Positions 1-9,023 of a DNA stretch of 64,000 bases are shown in pieces (position 1 is the first letter of the stretch; each line of letters starts with the position of its first letter). The position numbers and the translations under genes are program-made. Source of the DNA: Nitratidesulfovibrio sp. SRB-5 (GTDB taxonomy: Bacteria > Desulfobacterota > Desulfovibrionia > Desulfovibrionales > Desulfovibrionaceae); contig NZ_JAIOTY010000002.1 of NCBI RefSeq assembly GCF_019931275.1, positions 372,001 through 436,000 of the forward strand, given 5' to 3'. Below the pieces are notes generated by a model. That model did not search any database. It saw only the letters and a program-made list of their open reading frames with translations, and had not been told where the DNA came from.

Positions 1-1
1 C

Positions 2-82
2 CTCCTTTTTGTCCGCCGTTACCAAAAGATGAGCGGCGTCTCAACGACGAACGGAAGAAAAGAACCTCCACCAGCGCCCTGA
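2..82 (+). CDS. 3' end of a gene upstream of the tape measure (partial, tail-assembly chaperone candidate)
   Basis: An open frame enters from the left edge and stops at a TGA at 80-82, 18 bases before the tape-measure start. Only 26 residues are visible (LLFVRRYQKMSG... then a Pro-rich end). In lambdoid tail modules the gene in this position is the G/T-type tail assembly chaperone. The assignment rests on position alone, and the fragment is too short to recognise by sequence. Another frame is also open for the first 29 bases, so the frame itself is uncertain. Confidence 0.3.
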   Translation, partial: LLFVRRYQKMSGVSTTNGRKEPPPAP

Positions 83-100
83 ATACCGAACGAGGAATTC

Positions 101-2929
101 ATGGCGAGGAAGATACCCGGCATCTACGTGCCGATCCGTCTGACGTACGAGCAGTTAAAGACGGACCTGGACCGTGCGAAGGCCCTTGCGCGCGAGCAGG
201 GACAGGCCATGTCGGACGCCATCAACGGGGCACTGTCTCCGCGCACGATGTCGAGCGGCCTGACAAGGCTGACCTCCGACCTTGCCACTGCGGGGCGCGC
301 GGCAACGGCCTCTCGTGGGGCGTTCAAGGGCTTGGTGGACGAGTTCGGGGAAATAGCCAGCGCCGCCGGGGTCAGTCGTTCGCGTATGGATGAACTGGCC
401 GCCTCCATGGTGCGCCAGTCCGCCTCGCAGGCTGCCGAGCGTGCCTTCGTCAATATCCAGCGCAGCACGGGGGCGAGTTCGCTGCAAATGGCCCGCCTGC
501 GCTTTGAACTGGGCGACACGAGCGGGGCGTTGCGCATGGCGGGCACTGCGGCCATGGCCTTTGCCCCGCACGTGGCGGCGGTAGGCCTGGCGGCGGGTGC
601 CGCAGCCATGGCCACCTTCAGGGCTGCCATGGAGGTGGAGAAGCTGAACCGGGCCTACACCACCATTTACGGCTCCACGACAGCCGCCCGCCAGCAACTC
701 CAGTTCATCTACGACACCACCCAGCGCCTCGGGCTTGAGTTCCGCTCCACTGCCGAGTCGGCCAAAACCTTCTTCGCGTCGGGCAAGGGCACCGCCCTTG
801 AGGCCGACATGAACTCCATCTTCACGGCAGTGTCCGAGGCAGGGGCCGCGCTGTCCCTGTCGCAGGCGGACATGCAGGGCATTTACCTCGCCATCGGGCA
901 GATGATCTCGAAGGGCAAGGTGCAGGCCGAAGAGTTGCGGGGCCAACTTGGTGAACGGCTGCCCGGCGCGTTCCGTCTCGCGGCACAGGCCATGGGCTTG
1001 ACCACCGCCGAGCTCGACAAGCTGCTGGAGCAGGGTCGGGTGACTGCCGACGATCTGCTGCCGAAGCTCGCCCGCGTGCTGCGGACCGAATATACCGGCG
1101 GGGCTTCCGAGGCGCAGAAGGCGACCAGCGGGCTCTCCACCGAGTGGGAGCGGTTCAAGGCCAGCGCCAGCCAGACCGGCGCCATGGTGGCCGGGATCAA
1201 CGCTGTGAAAGATGCCTTGAAGGGGGCGTCCGACGCGATGGAGGCTCACGCCCAACGGGCGGCCACTATCGCGGCCATGGAGAAAGCGGGCATCACCAAG
1301 CGCGTCAGCTACGACCCCATGACCGGGGATCGAACGGAGGGCTACGCGCAGGAGCAGATCGACGCCTATCTGGCTCGAATCGCCGCCGGGAACCGGCAGC
1401 GCGACGGGGCCTTTGCCGACCAGACGAACGCCGCCGAAGCGCTCGATGCCGCCTTGGGCAAGGCACGGCAGGCTGCCAACGCCTTTCTCAAGGACACGGA
1501 CGCTGCGAAAATCCAGAAGATCAATGATTCCTACAACGAGACCGAGACCGCCATCACCCGTGTCATCGAACGTCTCCGTGATGCGGGGGAAAGCACGGAC
1601 TATTGGGAGGGCAAGCTCACCGAGGCCGCCAAGGAGCGCGACCGGCAGCTTTCCTCCGTGGGCAAGAACGAGGCTGCGGCGGCGGGGCGCGCGGCTGCTG
1701 CGTTGCGCGAGGTCAACGAGGCGCTGGCAGGCATCACCGGCGATGAGGCCCAGGCCGCGCAGCTTCGGTTCAGCAAGAATTTCGAGAAGTGGAAGAAGGA
1801 CATCGGCTCGGTCACGCCGGAGATGGAACGCCTCAAGGCTGCGGCAGAGGAAGCGTTCGCCAAGGGCTTTGCCACGATTCAGGAGTACCGCAGCGCCCGC
1901 AAGGCGTTCCTTGACCAAGGGCGTGACCGGGAGACCGAGCTTTCGTTCTTGCGCAACGAGGTGGCGGTTCAGGCCGGGGGCAACCTCGACAAGTCCGAGA
2001 TCGACCGCGCACGCGCCTTGGCCGAACTCGAAAACAAGCGCCGCGACTGGGAGAAGGTGGGCTCCCGCGAGGAGGTGGAAAAACAGGTGGCGCTTGAGGT
2101 CGAGCGCATCCACCTGACCACCGCCCAGCGCAACATGCAGGTGGAGCAGCAGTTCTACCAGATGGCAGCCGGGCTGCTGAAGAACCGGGAGGATTTGCAG
2201 GCCCGCATCCTCGACCGCGAAATGTCGAACTACCGGAAGGTGGTTCAGGACAAGACTCTGCTCGCGGAAGTGGAAGCCCGGAAGATGCTCGAAATCTCGC
2301 AGGCCGGTAGCGACGGGGCCAAGCTGGCGTTCATCGAGTACGCCGAGGCCGCCAGCAACGCCGCGTCGCAGTGGAAGGAGGCCACCAAGAAGGCGCTGGA
2401 CGGCATGGCAGATGCCATCACCGATTGGGCCATGGGCGCGCAGGCCAACATCGAGGCGGTGGGCGAGGCTTTCGCGCGGATGATCATCAAGGCCCAGGTC
2501 GAGCAGAACATCACCGGCCCGCTGGCCAAGGCCTTCGGTAGCATCAACTGGGGCGGGCTGTTCACCGCGTCGGCGCAGGGGAATGTGTTCAGCGGCCCCG
2601 GCATCTCGGCCTACCGCAACTCTGTCGTGAACAAGCCCACCCTGTTCCCCTTCGCTCACGGCATCGGCCTCATGGGCGAGGCGGGCGAGGAGGCCATCAT
2701 GCCTCTTGGCCGTACCAGCCGGGGCGACCTTGGGGTGAAGGTGGCCGGAGGGACGGGGGGCATGCCCACGAAGTTCGAGGTCCGGGTGATCAACGAAGGC
2801 GGGCAGCCCGTGCAGGCCCGGCGCACGGAGATGCGCTTCGACCAGACCGCCGCCGTGATGACCATCTGGCTCAAGGGCTGGGCCAACAATACCATGGGCG
2901 TCCGTGACGCCGTGGCCAGCGGAGCGTGA
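101..2929 (+). CDS. Phage tail tape measure protein (lambda gpH-like)
   Basis: This 942-residue protein sets tail length and is ejected with the DNA in siphoviruses. It is long, Ala-rich and largely helical. Residues about 175-335 match the tape-measure N-terminal domain pattern seen in many prophages (GQMISKGKVQAEELRGQL... through TADDLLPKLARVL). Residues about 700-790 look like coiled coil. The C-terminus has the typical GLMGEAGEEAIMPL motif of gpH-like proteins near residue 855. A ribosome site (GAGGA) lies 6 bases before the ATG. The stop overlaps the start region of the next tail gene, fitting a single tail operon. Size and position (before M/L/K/J-like genes) agree with a lambdoid module. 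Confidence 0.93.
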   Translation: MARKIPGIYVPIRLTYEQLKTDLDRAKALAREQGQAMSDAINGALSPRTMSSGLTRLTSDLATAGRAATASRGAFKGLVDEFGEIASAAGVSRSRMDELAASMVRQSASQAAERAFVNIQRSTGASSLQMARLRFELGDTSGALRMAGTAAMAFAPHVAAVGLAAGAAAMATFRAAMEVEKLNRAYTTIYGSTTAARQQLQFIYDTTQRLGLEFRSTAESAKTFFASGKGTALEADMNSIFTAVSEAGAALSLSQADMQGIYLAIGQMISKGKVQAEELRGQLGERLPGAFRLAAQAMGLTTAELDKLLEQGRVTADDLLPKLARVLRTEYTGGASEAQKATSGLSTEWERFKASASQTGAMVAGINAVKDALKGASDAMEAHAQRAATIAAMEKAGITKRVSYDPMTGDRTEGYAQEQIDAYLARIAAGNRQRDGAFADQTNAAEALDAALGKARQAANAFLKDTDAAKIQKINDSYNETETAITRVIERLRDAGESTDYWEGKLTEAAKERDRQLSSVGKNEAAAAGRAAAALREVNEALAGITGDEAQAAQLRFSKNFEKWKKDIGSVTPEMERLKAAAEEAFAKGFATIQEYRSARKAFLDQGRDRETELSFLRNEVAVQAGGNLDKSEIDRARALAELENKRRDWEKVGSREEVEKQVALEVERIHLTTAQRNMQVEQQFYQMAAGLLKNREDLQARILDREMSNYRKVVQDKTLLAEVEARKMLEISQAGSDGAKLAFIEYAEAASNAASQWKEATKKALDGMADAITDWAMGAQANIEAVGEAFARMIIKAQVEQNITGPLAKAFGSINWGGLFTASAQGNVFSGPGISAYRNSVVNKPTLFPFAHGIGLMGEAGEEAIMPLGRTSRGDLGVKVAGGTGGMPTKFEVRVINEGGQPVQARRTEMRFDQTAAVMTIWLKGWANNTMGVRDAVASGA

Positions 2930-2931
2930 GC

Positions 2932-3285
2932 ATGAACGTCTGGCCTGACATCGCCGTGCCATCGTCCATGTCCGGGGGGATTTTCGACCCGCTGGACGAG
3001 GCGAACATGGAGACCGGGGACGATGCTGCCCGGCCGCGTTTCTCGGTGCCCCGGCAACAGCCCATGCGGTTGGAGTGGACGGCCATGAGCTACGCCGACT
3101 TCGACACCCTTGTGGCATTCCATGCCAACCAGCGGTCCACGCCGTTCCTGTGGGTGCGACCGCGCACCGGCGTGCAGTGGGAGGCCCGCTTCGTGTCCAA
3201 CGCCATCACGCACAACGAGTCGCGGGACACGCCCGGCAGGCTCGCCGTGCAATGCACTATCCAGCCTATCCGGCGCGTGGAGTGA
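2932..3285 (+). CDS. Phage minor tail protein (lambda gpM-like)
   Basis: A 117-residue protein directly after the tape measure. The ATG at 2932 is preceded by GGAG at 2921-2924 with seven bases of spacing. A GTG at 2926 in the same frame would overlap the previous stop but sits too close to that site, so the ATG is preferred. The sequence (PRQQPMRLEWTAMSYADF, TPFLWVRP, WEARFVS) follows the gpM-like distal-tail pattern of a compact beta-rich protein. It is followed after two bases by the L-like gene. Function is assigned from the gene order and the general family pattern; no catalytic motif is expected. Confidence 0.75.
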   Translation: MNVWPDIAVPSSMSGGIFDPLDEANMETGDDAARPRFSVPRQQPMRLEWTAMSYADFDTLVAFHANQRSTPFLWVRPRTGVQWEARFVSNAITHNESRDTPGRLAVQCTIQPIRRVE

Positions 3286-3287
3286 TC

Positions 3288-4193
3288 ATGGCCACGCTTG
3301 CCCAGATCATCGAACGCAATCGCCGCCACGGGGGGAGTCCTTACCTGCTGTTTCTGGAAGTGGGGCTGCCCACCGGGCGCACCATGCGTTTCGCGCGTGA
3401 TCCTCAGTCGTGGGTATGGCCCCTGACCGATGCGCAGGTTGGCGACTTGGCCCAGCCCGGCGACGAAGTGGCCTTTGACCTGTCGGAGGCGGGGGGGCTG
3501 ACCTTCTCCGTGGGGGATGGTGACTGGAGCGGTTCGGTGGCTCTGGAGCGCGCCGAGGGCGAGGCGTGGTTTGAGGTGGCAGTGTTCCACTGCCGCAGCG
3601 AGGACACCCTCCAGGGGCAGCCCGCAGGTGCATATCGGCTGGTGGCCCGGCCGGACTTCGGCGGCAAGGTACGCGCCATTCTGGGGCCGGAAGAAACGCG
3701 GCTCTGGCAGGCCATGAATTTCGAGCATGAGGACTGGGCCGAGGGCGAGGGCGCGCGTCGGGGTACGCTGACACTCACGGTGTTCAATGCTGGCGGGGTG
3801 CCCCAGAAGTACGTCGAGGAGTTGGAGGACTGGCGGAAGCAGCATGGCCGGGTGTCGTGCAAGGTTCGGGTGCTGGTGGTCAACACGGCTTTGCTTGATG
3901 ACCCGGAACCCACGCACGAGCTTGCCCTTGTTGACCTGGGTATTTCGATTCCGGCCCCCGGCGACAAGGTACACTTCACCTTGGGCACGCTCAACACCAT
4001 GGGCCGCATGGTGCCGAGGCGGCGCATCATGCGGGACTATTGCAGTTGGCTGCGCCCGGACGAGTGCCCCCATGTGGCCGCCTGTCGCCATACCGCCACC
4101 AACTGCAAGCTCATCGACCAGACGCTGGACTCTGGGCGGTTCGAGCGTTTCGGCGGGTTCCCGTTCATCGGGAAGGGGGCTCTCTTTGGCTAG
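3288..4193 (+). CDS. Phage minor tail protein L-like, with four-cysteine C-terminal cluster site
   Basis: A 301-residue tail-tip protein. The ATG at 3288 follows the previous stop at once; an upstream in-frame ATG inside the preceding gene is not needed. The C-terminal third contains Cys 252, 260, 266 and 273 (CSWLRPDEC, ACRHTATNC). This matches the four-cysteine arrangement of lambda gpL, whose C-terminal domain binds an iron-sulfur cluster; cluster binding here is inferred from that family. The last residues (RFGGFPFIG) are also typical of the family. The reading frame overlaps the start of the next gene by eight bases. Confidence 0.85.
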   Translation: MATLAQIIERNRRHGGSPYLLFLEVGLPTGRTMRFARDPQSWVWPLTDAQVGDLAQPGDEVAFDLSEAGGLTFSVGDGDWSGSVALERAEGEAWFEVAVFHCRSEDTLQGQPAGAYRLVARPDFGGKVRAILGPEETRLWQAMNFEHEDWAEGEGARRGTLTLTVFNAGGVPQKYVEELEDWRKQHGRVSCKVRVLVVNTALLDDPEPTHELALVDLGISIPAPGDKVHFTLGTLNTMGRMVPRRRIMRDYCSWLRPDECPHVAACRHTATNCKLIDQTLDSGRFERFGGFPFIGKGALFG

Positions 4194-4632
4194 CCTCGTG
4201 TTGCCTCAGGGACAGGCCGAGCAGTTGCGTCACGTTTTGTCCGGGCAGTTCCGGCGGCGCGGCCGGGGCGAGATGTGCCCGGTGCGCCGGGTGCCCCTGT
4301 ACGACTGCTGGGGCTTCGTGATGGCCCTGTCCGCTGTGTTCGGGCGTCGGGTGCCCAACATCGTTCCGCCTGCCTCTGCCGTTGATCGGCATGGCCTCTA
4401 CGAGAGGGCGTTGCAAAGCGGCGAATGGAAGGTGTTGGCGGGACCGGAGCCGGGGGCCGTCGTGGCCCTGCGCACCAGCCCCCGCCATCGGGATTTCGTG
4501 GACCATGTGGGCGTAGTGTTCGATTCCTGCCGGTTCGCGCACATCCAGCGCAACATGCAGGTGCATGCGGATCGGCTGGATACCTCGCCCTATGCCAGGC
4601 TCATCGCCGGGTTCTACGTATGGAACGGTTGA
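4186..4632 (+). CDS. NlpC/P60-type tail peptidase (lambda gpK-like)
   Basis: A 148-residue protein with an NlpC/P60 cysteine-peptidase signature: Cys 41 in LYDCWGFV and His 107 in DFVDHVGVVFD, with His 117 as a possible third residue. Such domains in tail proteins cut peptidoglycan during DNA entry. Unlike lambda gpK it lacks the N-terminal JAB/MPN domain and is only the peptidase half. The start is taken as TTG 4186, with AGGGGG about eight bases upstream and overlapping the L-like stop; GTG 4198 is the alternative. Position between the L- and J-like genes is exactly that of gpK. Confidence 0.8.
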   Translation: MASLVLPQGQAEQLRHVLSGQFRRRGRGEMCPVRRVPLYDCWGFVMALSAVFGRRVPNIVPPASAVDRHGLYERALQSGEWKVLAGPEPGAVVALRTSPRHRDFVDHVGVVFDSCRFAHIQRNMQVHADRLDTSPYARLIAGFYVWNG

Positions 4633-7427
4633 CCCCTGCCGACAACTCCGTCCCGTTCTTCCCGCCCGCAATGAGGGTGCGGGCGGACGACGTGCTGCTC
4701 GTGCTCCACCTGAATTGCCTCGATCTCACGCAGGTGGTGAGTGAGTGGGTGGAGTGGCGACCATGGCTGACTATTGCCGACATCCTTGATGCGCGGTGGC
4801 CCGAGGGCATGCTCATCGATGAGGGGCTGGACCTACTCTTTTCCGTGAGCGGGCGTCTCCTGTCCTTCGAGGAGGCGGAGCGCTACATCGTGCGGCCGGG
4901 TGACGGGTTATCCGTGGCCTTGGTGCCGGGCGACGGCGGTGGTGGGGGGTCGAATACCATTGCCGCAGTGGCGATGATGGCGGTGATGCTTGCCGCGCCT
5001 GCTGTTGGTGGCATGCTTGCACTTGGTTTTGAAAACGCCATTGGCGCATACGGTCTTGTTTCCACCTTGTCCGTGGGGACCATGACCGGGCTTGGCACTG
5101 CGGCTGTGGCCCTGGTGGGAGCGGTGGGGGTCAACGCCTTCATCCCTTCGGCCAAGCCGTCATTGGGGCAGGGGCTGGGTCAGAATCCGATGGACAACTC
5201 GCCCACATATGGGTTCAGCGCGCAGGCCAACCCCATGGAGCCGGGGCGACCGGTACCCGTGCTCCAAGGCGAGAAGCACAACTTCACCCCAACCAAGCTG
5301 ACGCAGCACCTTTCGACCTCGGGTGACCGGCGGTTGTGGAACGGTCTGTTCCTCATCTCCGAGGGCCCGGTGGATGAGGTTTTCGATGTCCGGATCGACG
5401 GGAACAAGGCTGGCAACTACGAGGGCCTCGAAATCGACATCCGGCTCGGAACGGAAGGACAGGACGTCCTCCCGTGGTTCAACGACGCGATCACCGAACG
5501 GACCGAAGGGGTGACGGTCAAGCTCTCCACGGACTGGCACGAGGTGGTGCTGGACGGCACCGGGGTGCGAAAGCTGGGCTTCGGCGTGCAGTGCGCGTCC
5601 GGCCTCGGGTACGCCAACGACAAGGGCGGGCTGGACCCGGTGACCGTGCAGGTGCAGTTCCAGCACCGCCTCCACGGGGAGACGGAGTGGACGGACCTGG
5701 GCACGGTGTCAATTTCCGGGGCCAAGCGTGCCGCGATCATGCGCTACTACGAGTTTGAGGTGCCCGAGGGGCGGCACGAGGTGCGCTACCGACACCCCGT
5801 CGCGCCTCCGACCGGTGACCGCTACATCTCGGACACCTGGCTCGAATACACACACGAGATCGTGCCGGATGACTTCCGGCTGCCGCACTGCGCCTTGCTG
5901 GCGATCAGGGCGCTCCCCACGGACAAACTCAACGGCAGCGCGCCGAAGGTCACGTGCAGCGCAAGGCGCATGACGGCCATGCTGCCGGATGGGCAGGGCG
6001 GGGCCGTCAGCCGCGACATCGGCAACATGGCGTGGGCTGCGCTGGAATTGATCACCAACACCCGTTGGGGCGCGGGCGAGCCCGTGGAAAGCATCGACGT
6101 TCCGTCGTTCGTGGAGGCCGCCGAGTGGTGTGAGCTCAAAGGTCTGAAAGGCTCGATGTATTGGGACACCCAGTGCACGCTGGAAACCGCGCTCGGGTAT
6201 CTGGGGCAGTTCGGGCGGTTCATCGTGGACAGGGTGGGTACGAAGATCGTGTGCATCAGCGACCGCCCCGTGGCCTTGCCGGATGCCGCGTTCCTGGTCA
6301 CCTCCGCCGACATCCTGCAAGGGACGCTGGGCCTCGAATACCCGAACTCGGATGACTTGGCCGACGGGTGCGAGATCACCTGGTTCGATCCGGAACGGGG
6401 CAAGCAGGTGGCTTTCGCCCCCGGCGACTTCTTCAACGCGGTGGTGGACCGACCGCCGACGGTGGCGCAGATCACCCTGTATCCTTGCAACAGCGATGAG
6501 GGAGCGCAGCGGGCCGGAGAGTACATCAACCGATGTAACCGCTACCTGAGCCGCCGCGTGGACCTCACGTTGCTTTGGCGTGCCCTTGGGCCGCACATCC
6601 GGCGCGGTTCGGTGATTCAAGTTGCGGCCGACCGGCTCATGGCCACGCAATCGGGCGTGGTGCTGTCGGCCACCGAGACCACGGTGAAGCTGAGCCGCCC
6701 CGTGCAGCTTGAGCCCGGAACGGCCTACGAGGTGCGGCTGGCGCATGTGGATGTGGCGGGCGACGTGGAGGGCGTGGAGAAGGTCGAGGTGAGGCCCCTT
6801 GCCTCCGTGGCCGAATCGACTCTGACCGATACGCTGACGCTCGCGGCTCCGTGGGGGCGGGTGCCGTCCCCCGGCTGTTCCGCCGCTGTGGGCGAGGTGC
6901 AGCGGGTGACGCGGTGGTACCGGGTGCGCTCGCTGAGTCGCTCTAGCGACATGCGTGTGACGCTCAAAGCGCTGGAGTACGACGAGGCGGTTTATGCCGA
7001 CGAAGGCGTGGCGCCACAAACCGACAGCGCGGCCAACCTGCCCGCAGTGGTGGGCCTCGTGACCACGATCATCGACGCCAACGAGGACTTGGTGAGCAAG
7101 AAGCTCATCTCCCTGGCATGGCGCGGAACGGCCCTGGAGTGGCGCGTGTTCGTGCGGAGGCTGGGGGCTGATGCCGACGAGTGGGTGTACCTCGACAAGA
7201 CCCCATACCCCTCGTTCCTCGCTCGCAACATCGAAGTGGGGCACATGTACCGCTTTGCTGTCACCCACACCGGCAGTGTGGCGGACGGCCTGACCGTTGA
7301 CGTGGACTACCAACTCAACACGCCCTCCGGGGCTATCCGACCGGTGACGGTGATCGAAAACGGCGTGGAGGTGCCGCTCTACGCGTTGGTGAATGGTGAG
7401 CCGCAGCAGGTCATGGGGGTGTTCTGA
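4620..7427 (+). CDS. Tail hub / host-specificity protein J-like, with an N-terminal gpI-like region
   Basis: A 935-residue protein starting at an ATG that overlaps the peptidase stop by 13 bases. Residues 1-105 resemble a small beta-grasp domain (ADDVLLVLHLNCLDL, FSVSGRLLSFEEAERY, VRPGDGLSVALVPGDGGGGG). Two hydrophobic segments follow at about 108-130 and 140-180, as in lambda gpI. The remainder carries J-type hub features (NSPTYGFSAQANPMEPGRPVPVLQG, WAALELITNTRWGAGEP, LTLLWRALGPHIRRGSVIQV) and ends in a fibronectin-like region. The protein therefore combines I and J functions. It probably forms the central baseplate hub and determines receptor binding. Confidence 0.88.
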   Translation: MERLTPADNSVPFFPPAMRVRADDVLLVLHLNCLDLTQVVSEWVEWRPWLTIADILDARWPEGMLIDEGLDLLFSVSGRLLSFEEAERYIVRPGDGLSVALVPGDGGGGGSNTIAAVAMMAVMLAAPAVGGMLALGFENAIGAYGLVSTLSVGTMTGLGTAAVALVGAVGVNAFIPSAKPSLGQGLGQNPMDNSPTYGFSAQANPMEPGRPVPVLQGEKHNFTPTKLTQHLSTSGDRRLWNGLFLISEGPVDEVFDVRIDGNKAGNYEGLEIDIRLGTEGQDVLPWFNDAITERTEGVTVKLSTDWHEVVLDGTGVRKLGFGVQCASGLGYANDKGGLDPVTVQVQFQHRLHGETEWTDLGTVSISGAKRAAIMRYYEFEVPEGRHEVRYRHPVAPPTGDRYISDTWLEYTHEIVPDDFRLPHCALLAIRALPTDKLNGSAPKVTCSARRMTAMLPDGQGGAVSRDIGNMAWAALELITNTRWGAGEPVESIDVPSFVEAAEWCELKGLKGSMYWDTQCTLETALGYLGQFGRFIVDRVGTKIVCISDRPVALPDAAFLVTSADILQGTLGLEYPNSDDLADGCEITWFDPERGKQVAFAPGDFFNAVVDRPPTVAQITLYPCNSDEGAQRAGEYINRCNRYLSRRVDLTLLWRALGPHIRRGSVIQVAADRLMATQSGVVLSATETTVKLSRPVQLEPGTAYEVRLAHVDVAGDVEGVEKVEVRPLASVAESTLTDTLTLAAPWGRVPSPGCSAAVGEVQRVTRWYRVRSLSRSSDMRVTLKALEYDEAVYADEGVAPQTDSAANLPAVVGLVTTIIDANEDLVSKKLISLAWRGTALEWRVFVRRLGADADEWVYLDKTPYPSFLARNIEVGHMYRFAVTHTGSVADGLTVDVDYQLNTPSGAIRPVTVIENGVEVPLYALVNGEPQQVMGVF

Positions 7428-8020
7428 TGACGACGATGCACGGAGGGTTGAAAGGCCCTGACAACATGCATGTGCCTTATGCGTGGGAGTTCGCCACCCA
7501 AGCGGCGCGCGAGACGGGCGTGGGCGTCGATGCCAGCGGCATCGGGAAGCTGGCCCGGCAGGTGGACGACAACAGTTTGTGGATGTTGGTGGGCACGGAC
7601 CCTGTGACGTGGAAAGCGGCCGGAGGCGGGGGCGGGTTTGAGCCCGGCACCCGGATGCTGTTCCAGCAATCCACGGCGCCCACGGGCTGGACCAAGGACG
7701 CCAGCCACAACGACAAGGCGCTGCGGGTTGTCAGCGGCGCAGTGGGGAGCGGCGGCAGCGTGGGCTTTTCCACGCTGTTCGGCAGGACGGCGACGGATGC
7801 GTTCACGCTGACGACGGCGCACATGCCAAGTCATGGGCACAGTACTAGTGTTCGTTATTATGGCGGGGGCGGCAATGCCGGACACGGTGTGTCCCAATAT
7901 TCTGATCCCTGGCTGGGCGGAATACTCTCAACAAATAATGCAGGTTCAGGCGGTGCCCATTCCCACGGGCTGGACATGCGCGTGAAATACGTGGACCTCA
8001 TCATCGCCCAGAAGGACTAG
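7427..8020 (+). CDS. Phage tail fibre / collar-like protein
   Basis: A 197-residue protein that shares a TGATG stop/start with the J-like gene. The C-terminal half (from about residue 80) has the tail-collar/fibre-tip pattern: PGTRMLFQQSTAPTGWTKD, then TTAHMPSHGHST and GAHSHGLDMRVKYVDLIIAQKD. These His-rich Gly-rich loops are typical of short tail-fibre tips that trimerise and bind metal ions; that role is known for the family and inferred here. The base composition dips near 7840-7940 (AGTACTAGTGTTCGTTATTATGG), suggesting an exchanged receptor-binding tip. Confidence 0.8.
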   Translation: MTTMHGGLKGPDNMHVPYAWEFATQAARETGVGVDASGIGKLARQVDDNSLWMLVGTDPVTWKAAGGGGGFEPGTRMLFQQSTAPTGWTKDASHNDKALRVVSGAVGSGGSVGFSTLFGRTATDAFTLTTAHMPSHGHSTSVRYYGGGGNAGHGVSQYSDPWLGGILSTNNAGSGGAHSHGLDMRVKYVDLIIAQKD

Positions 8021-8022
8021 CC

Positions 8023-8346
8023 ATGAAGAAGCAGGACAAGTGCCCGTTGAACGGGTTCAAAGCATGTAGGGATACGTGCCGCTGGTACATCCAGTTGCGG
8101 GGCAAGCATCCGCAAACGGGACAGGATATCGACGAGTGGGGGTGCGCGGTTGCCTGGCTGCCCATCCTGCTCATTGAGAATGCGCAAGAGGCGCGCCAGG
8201 GCGCGGCGGCGGTTGAGTCGTTCCGCAACGAGATGGTGAAGGCCAGCGGGGCGACCATGGCCGGGATCGGGGAGATCGTGCGCCTTGCCAGCATGAGCAA
8301 CCGGGAGCGGGTGATTGCAGGACATCAGCAGCAGGTGGAGGGCTAA
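8023..8346 (+). CDS. Hypothetical prophage protein with Cys-rich N-terminus
   Basis: A 107-residue protein starting three bases after the fibre gene. Cysteines at residues 7, 15 and 19 and a further one in EWGCAVAWLP form a possible small metal site (CPLNGFKACRDTCRWY). The remainder is a helical segment (residues 50-105) rich in Ala and Glu. Its fixed place between the fibre gene and the next small gene suggests a role linked to the fibre or to lysogenic conversion. I do not recognise the family and assign no function. Confidence 0.7.
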   Translation: MKKQDKCPLNGFKACRDTCRWYIQLRGKHPQTGQDIDEWGCAVAWLPILLIENAQEARQGAAAVESFRNEMVKASGATMAGIGEIVRLASMSNRERVIAGHQQQVEG

Positions 8347-8349
8347 TTC

Positions 8350-8850
8350 ATGCGACTGACCATCATCCGGGACGACAACGTGGTGATCGTGGACGGGCGC
8401 GCCCTGTCCGTGGACCTGTCCGGGTTGCCTGACAGCCTGCATGCCGTGCAGTGGGACGGGCAGGCGGGCCACGTGGAGTTCAACGACGGCACGCCCAACG
8501 AGAAGTTGGAGGACATCTCGGCTTGGCAGTCTGTGGTCGATGCGTGGGAGGCGGTGCGGCAAGTCGAAGATGCCCCGCCGTCGGAGGCGACGCTTGAAGA
8601 GGCCAGGGCCGCGAAGCTGGCTGAGATCGCCAAGGCCCATGACGCCGCCCTGGCGGGTCTTGTGGCGTTGTCGAACCCTGCGCCCACCGTGGTGGCGGTG
8701 GAGGCGGCTCTGTTGGCCGTCAGCGACCCGGAAGGGCTCGACTATGCGCGGCAGCGGTTGGCAGAACAGCAGCGCGACCTTGCGGCGGCTGTGATGGCCG
8801 TCGGTGCTGTGGAAGATGTGAGGGCGGTGGAGGTGGGGTTCTTGGTGTGA
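8350..8850 (+). CDS. Hypothetical phage protein, fibre-assembly-like position
   Basis: A 166-residue acidic protein with a GGAGG ribosome site nine bases before the ATG. Residues 1-60 form a small beta-rich domain that includes a phage-typical DSLHAVQWDGQAGHVEFNDG segment. Residues 75-165 are Ala/Glu-rich helices, probably coiled coil. The layout (a beta domain that reads a Trp-rich loop, then a helical tail) is common to proteins encoded after tail fibres and sometimes annotated as fibre-assembly or DUF4376-like proteins. The exact role is not shown by the sequence. Confidence 0.65.
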   Translation: MRLTIIRDDNVVIVDGRALSVDLSGLPDSLHAVQWDGQAGHVEFNDGTPNEKLEDISAWQSVVDAWEAVRQVEDAPPSEATLEEARAAKLAEIAKAHDAALAGLVALSNPAPTVVAVEAALLAVSDPEGLDYARQRLAEQQRDLAAAVMAVGAVEDVRAVEVGFLV

Positions 8851-8884
8851 GGCGTTTTGGGGTTGGCCCGTTGGCTAGAGGCGG

Positions 8885-8960
8885 CGACATGTCTTTGTGC
8901 CTCGGCTGTGCGCCACAAAGAGCGTTGTGTCTCGTTTTTCTTTGTTCGTGAGACGCAACG
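8885..8960. terminator. Two inverted repeats after the tail operon (weak terminator candidate)
   Basis: CTTTGTG and CACAAAG face each other at about 8893-8920. A second imperfect pair, GTTGTGTCTC (8924-8933) and GAGACGCAAC (8950-8959), encloses a T-rich loop. They lie between the last rightward tail gene and the leftward toxin-antitoxin pair, where a transcription stop is expected. No clean stem followed by a T run is present. Confidence 0.3.
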
Positions 8961-9023
8961 GATGAAGCAGGCAAGACCTCTGGTGTTCCGAGGCACATGC
9001 CGATGAGGTGCGGAAGAGCCAGG

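Noticed and set aside
155-3118. 987-codon leftward open frame opposite the tape-measure gene
   Set aside because: It is a GC-rich antisense shadow. Its translation is dominated by His, Gly, Arg and Leu and has no recognisable domain, whereas the rightward frame is a clear tape-measure protein.
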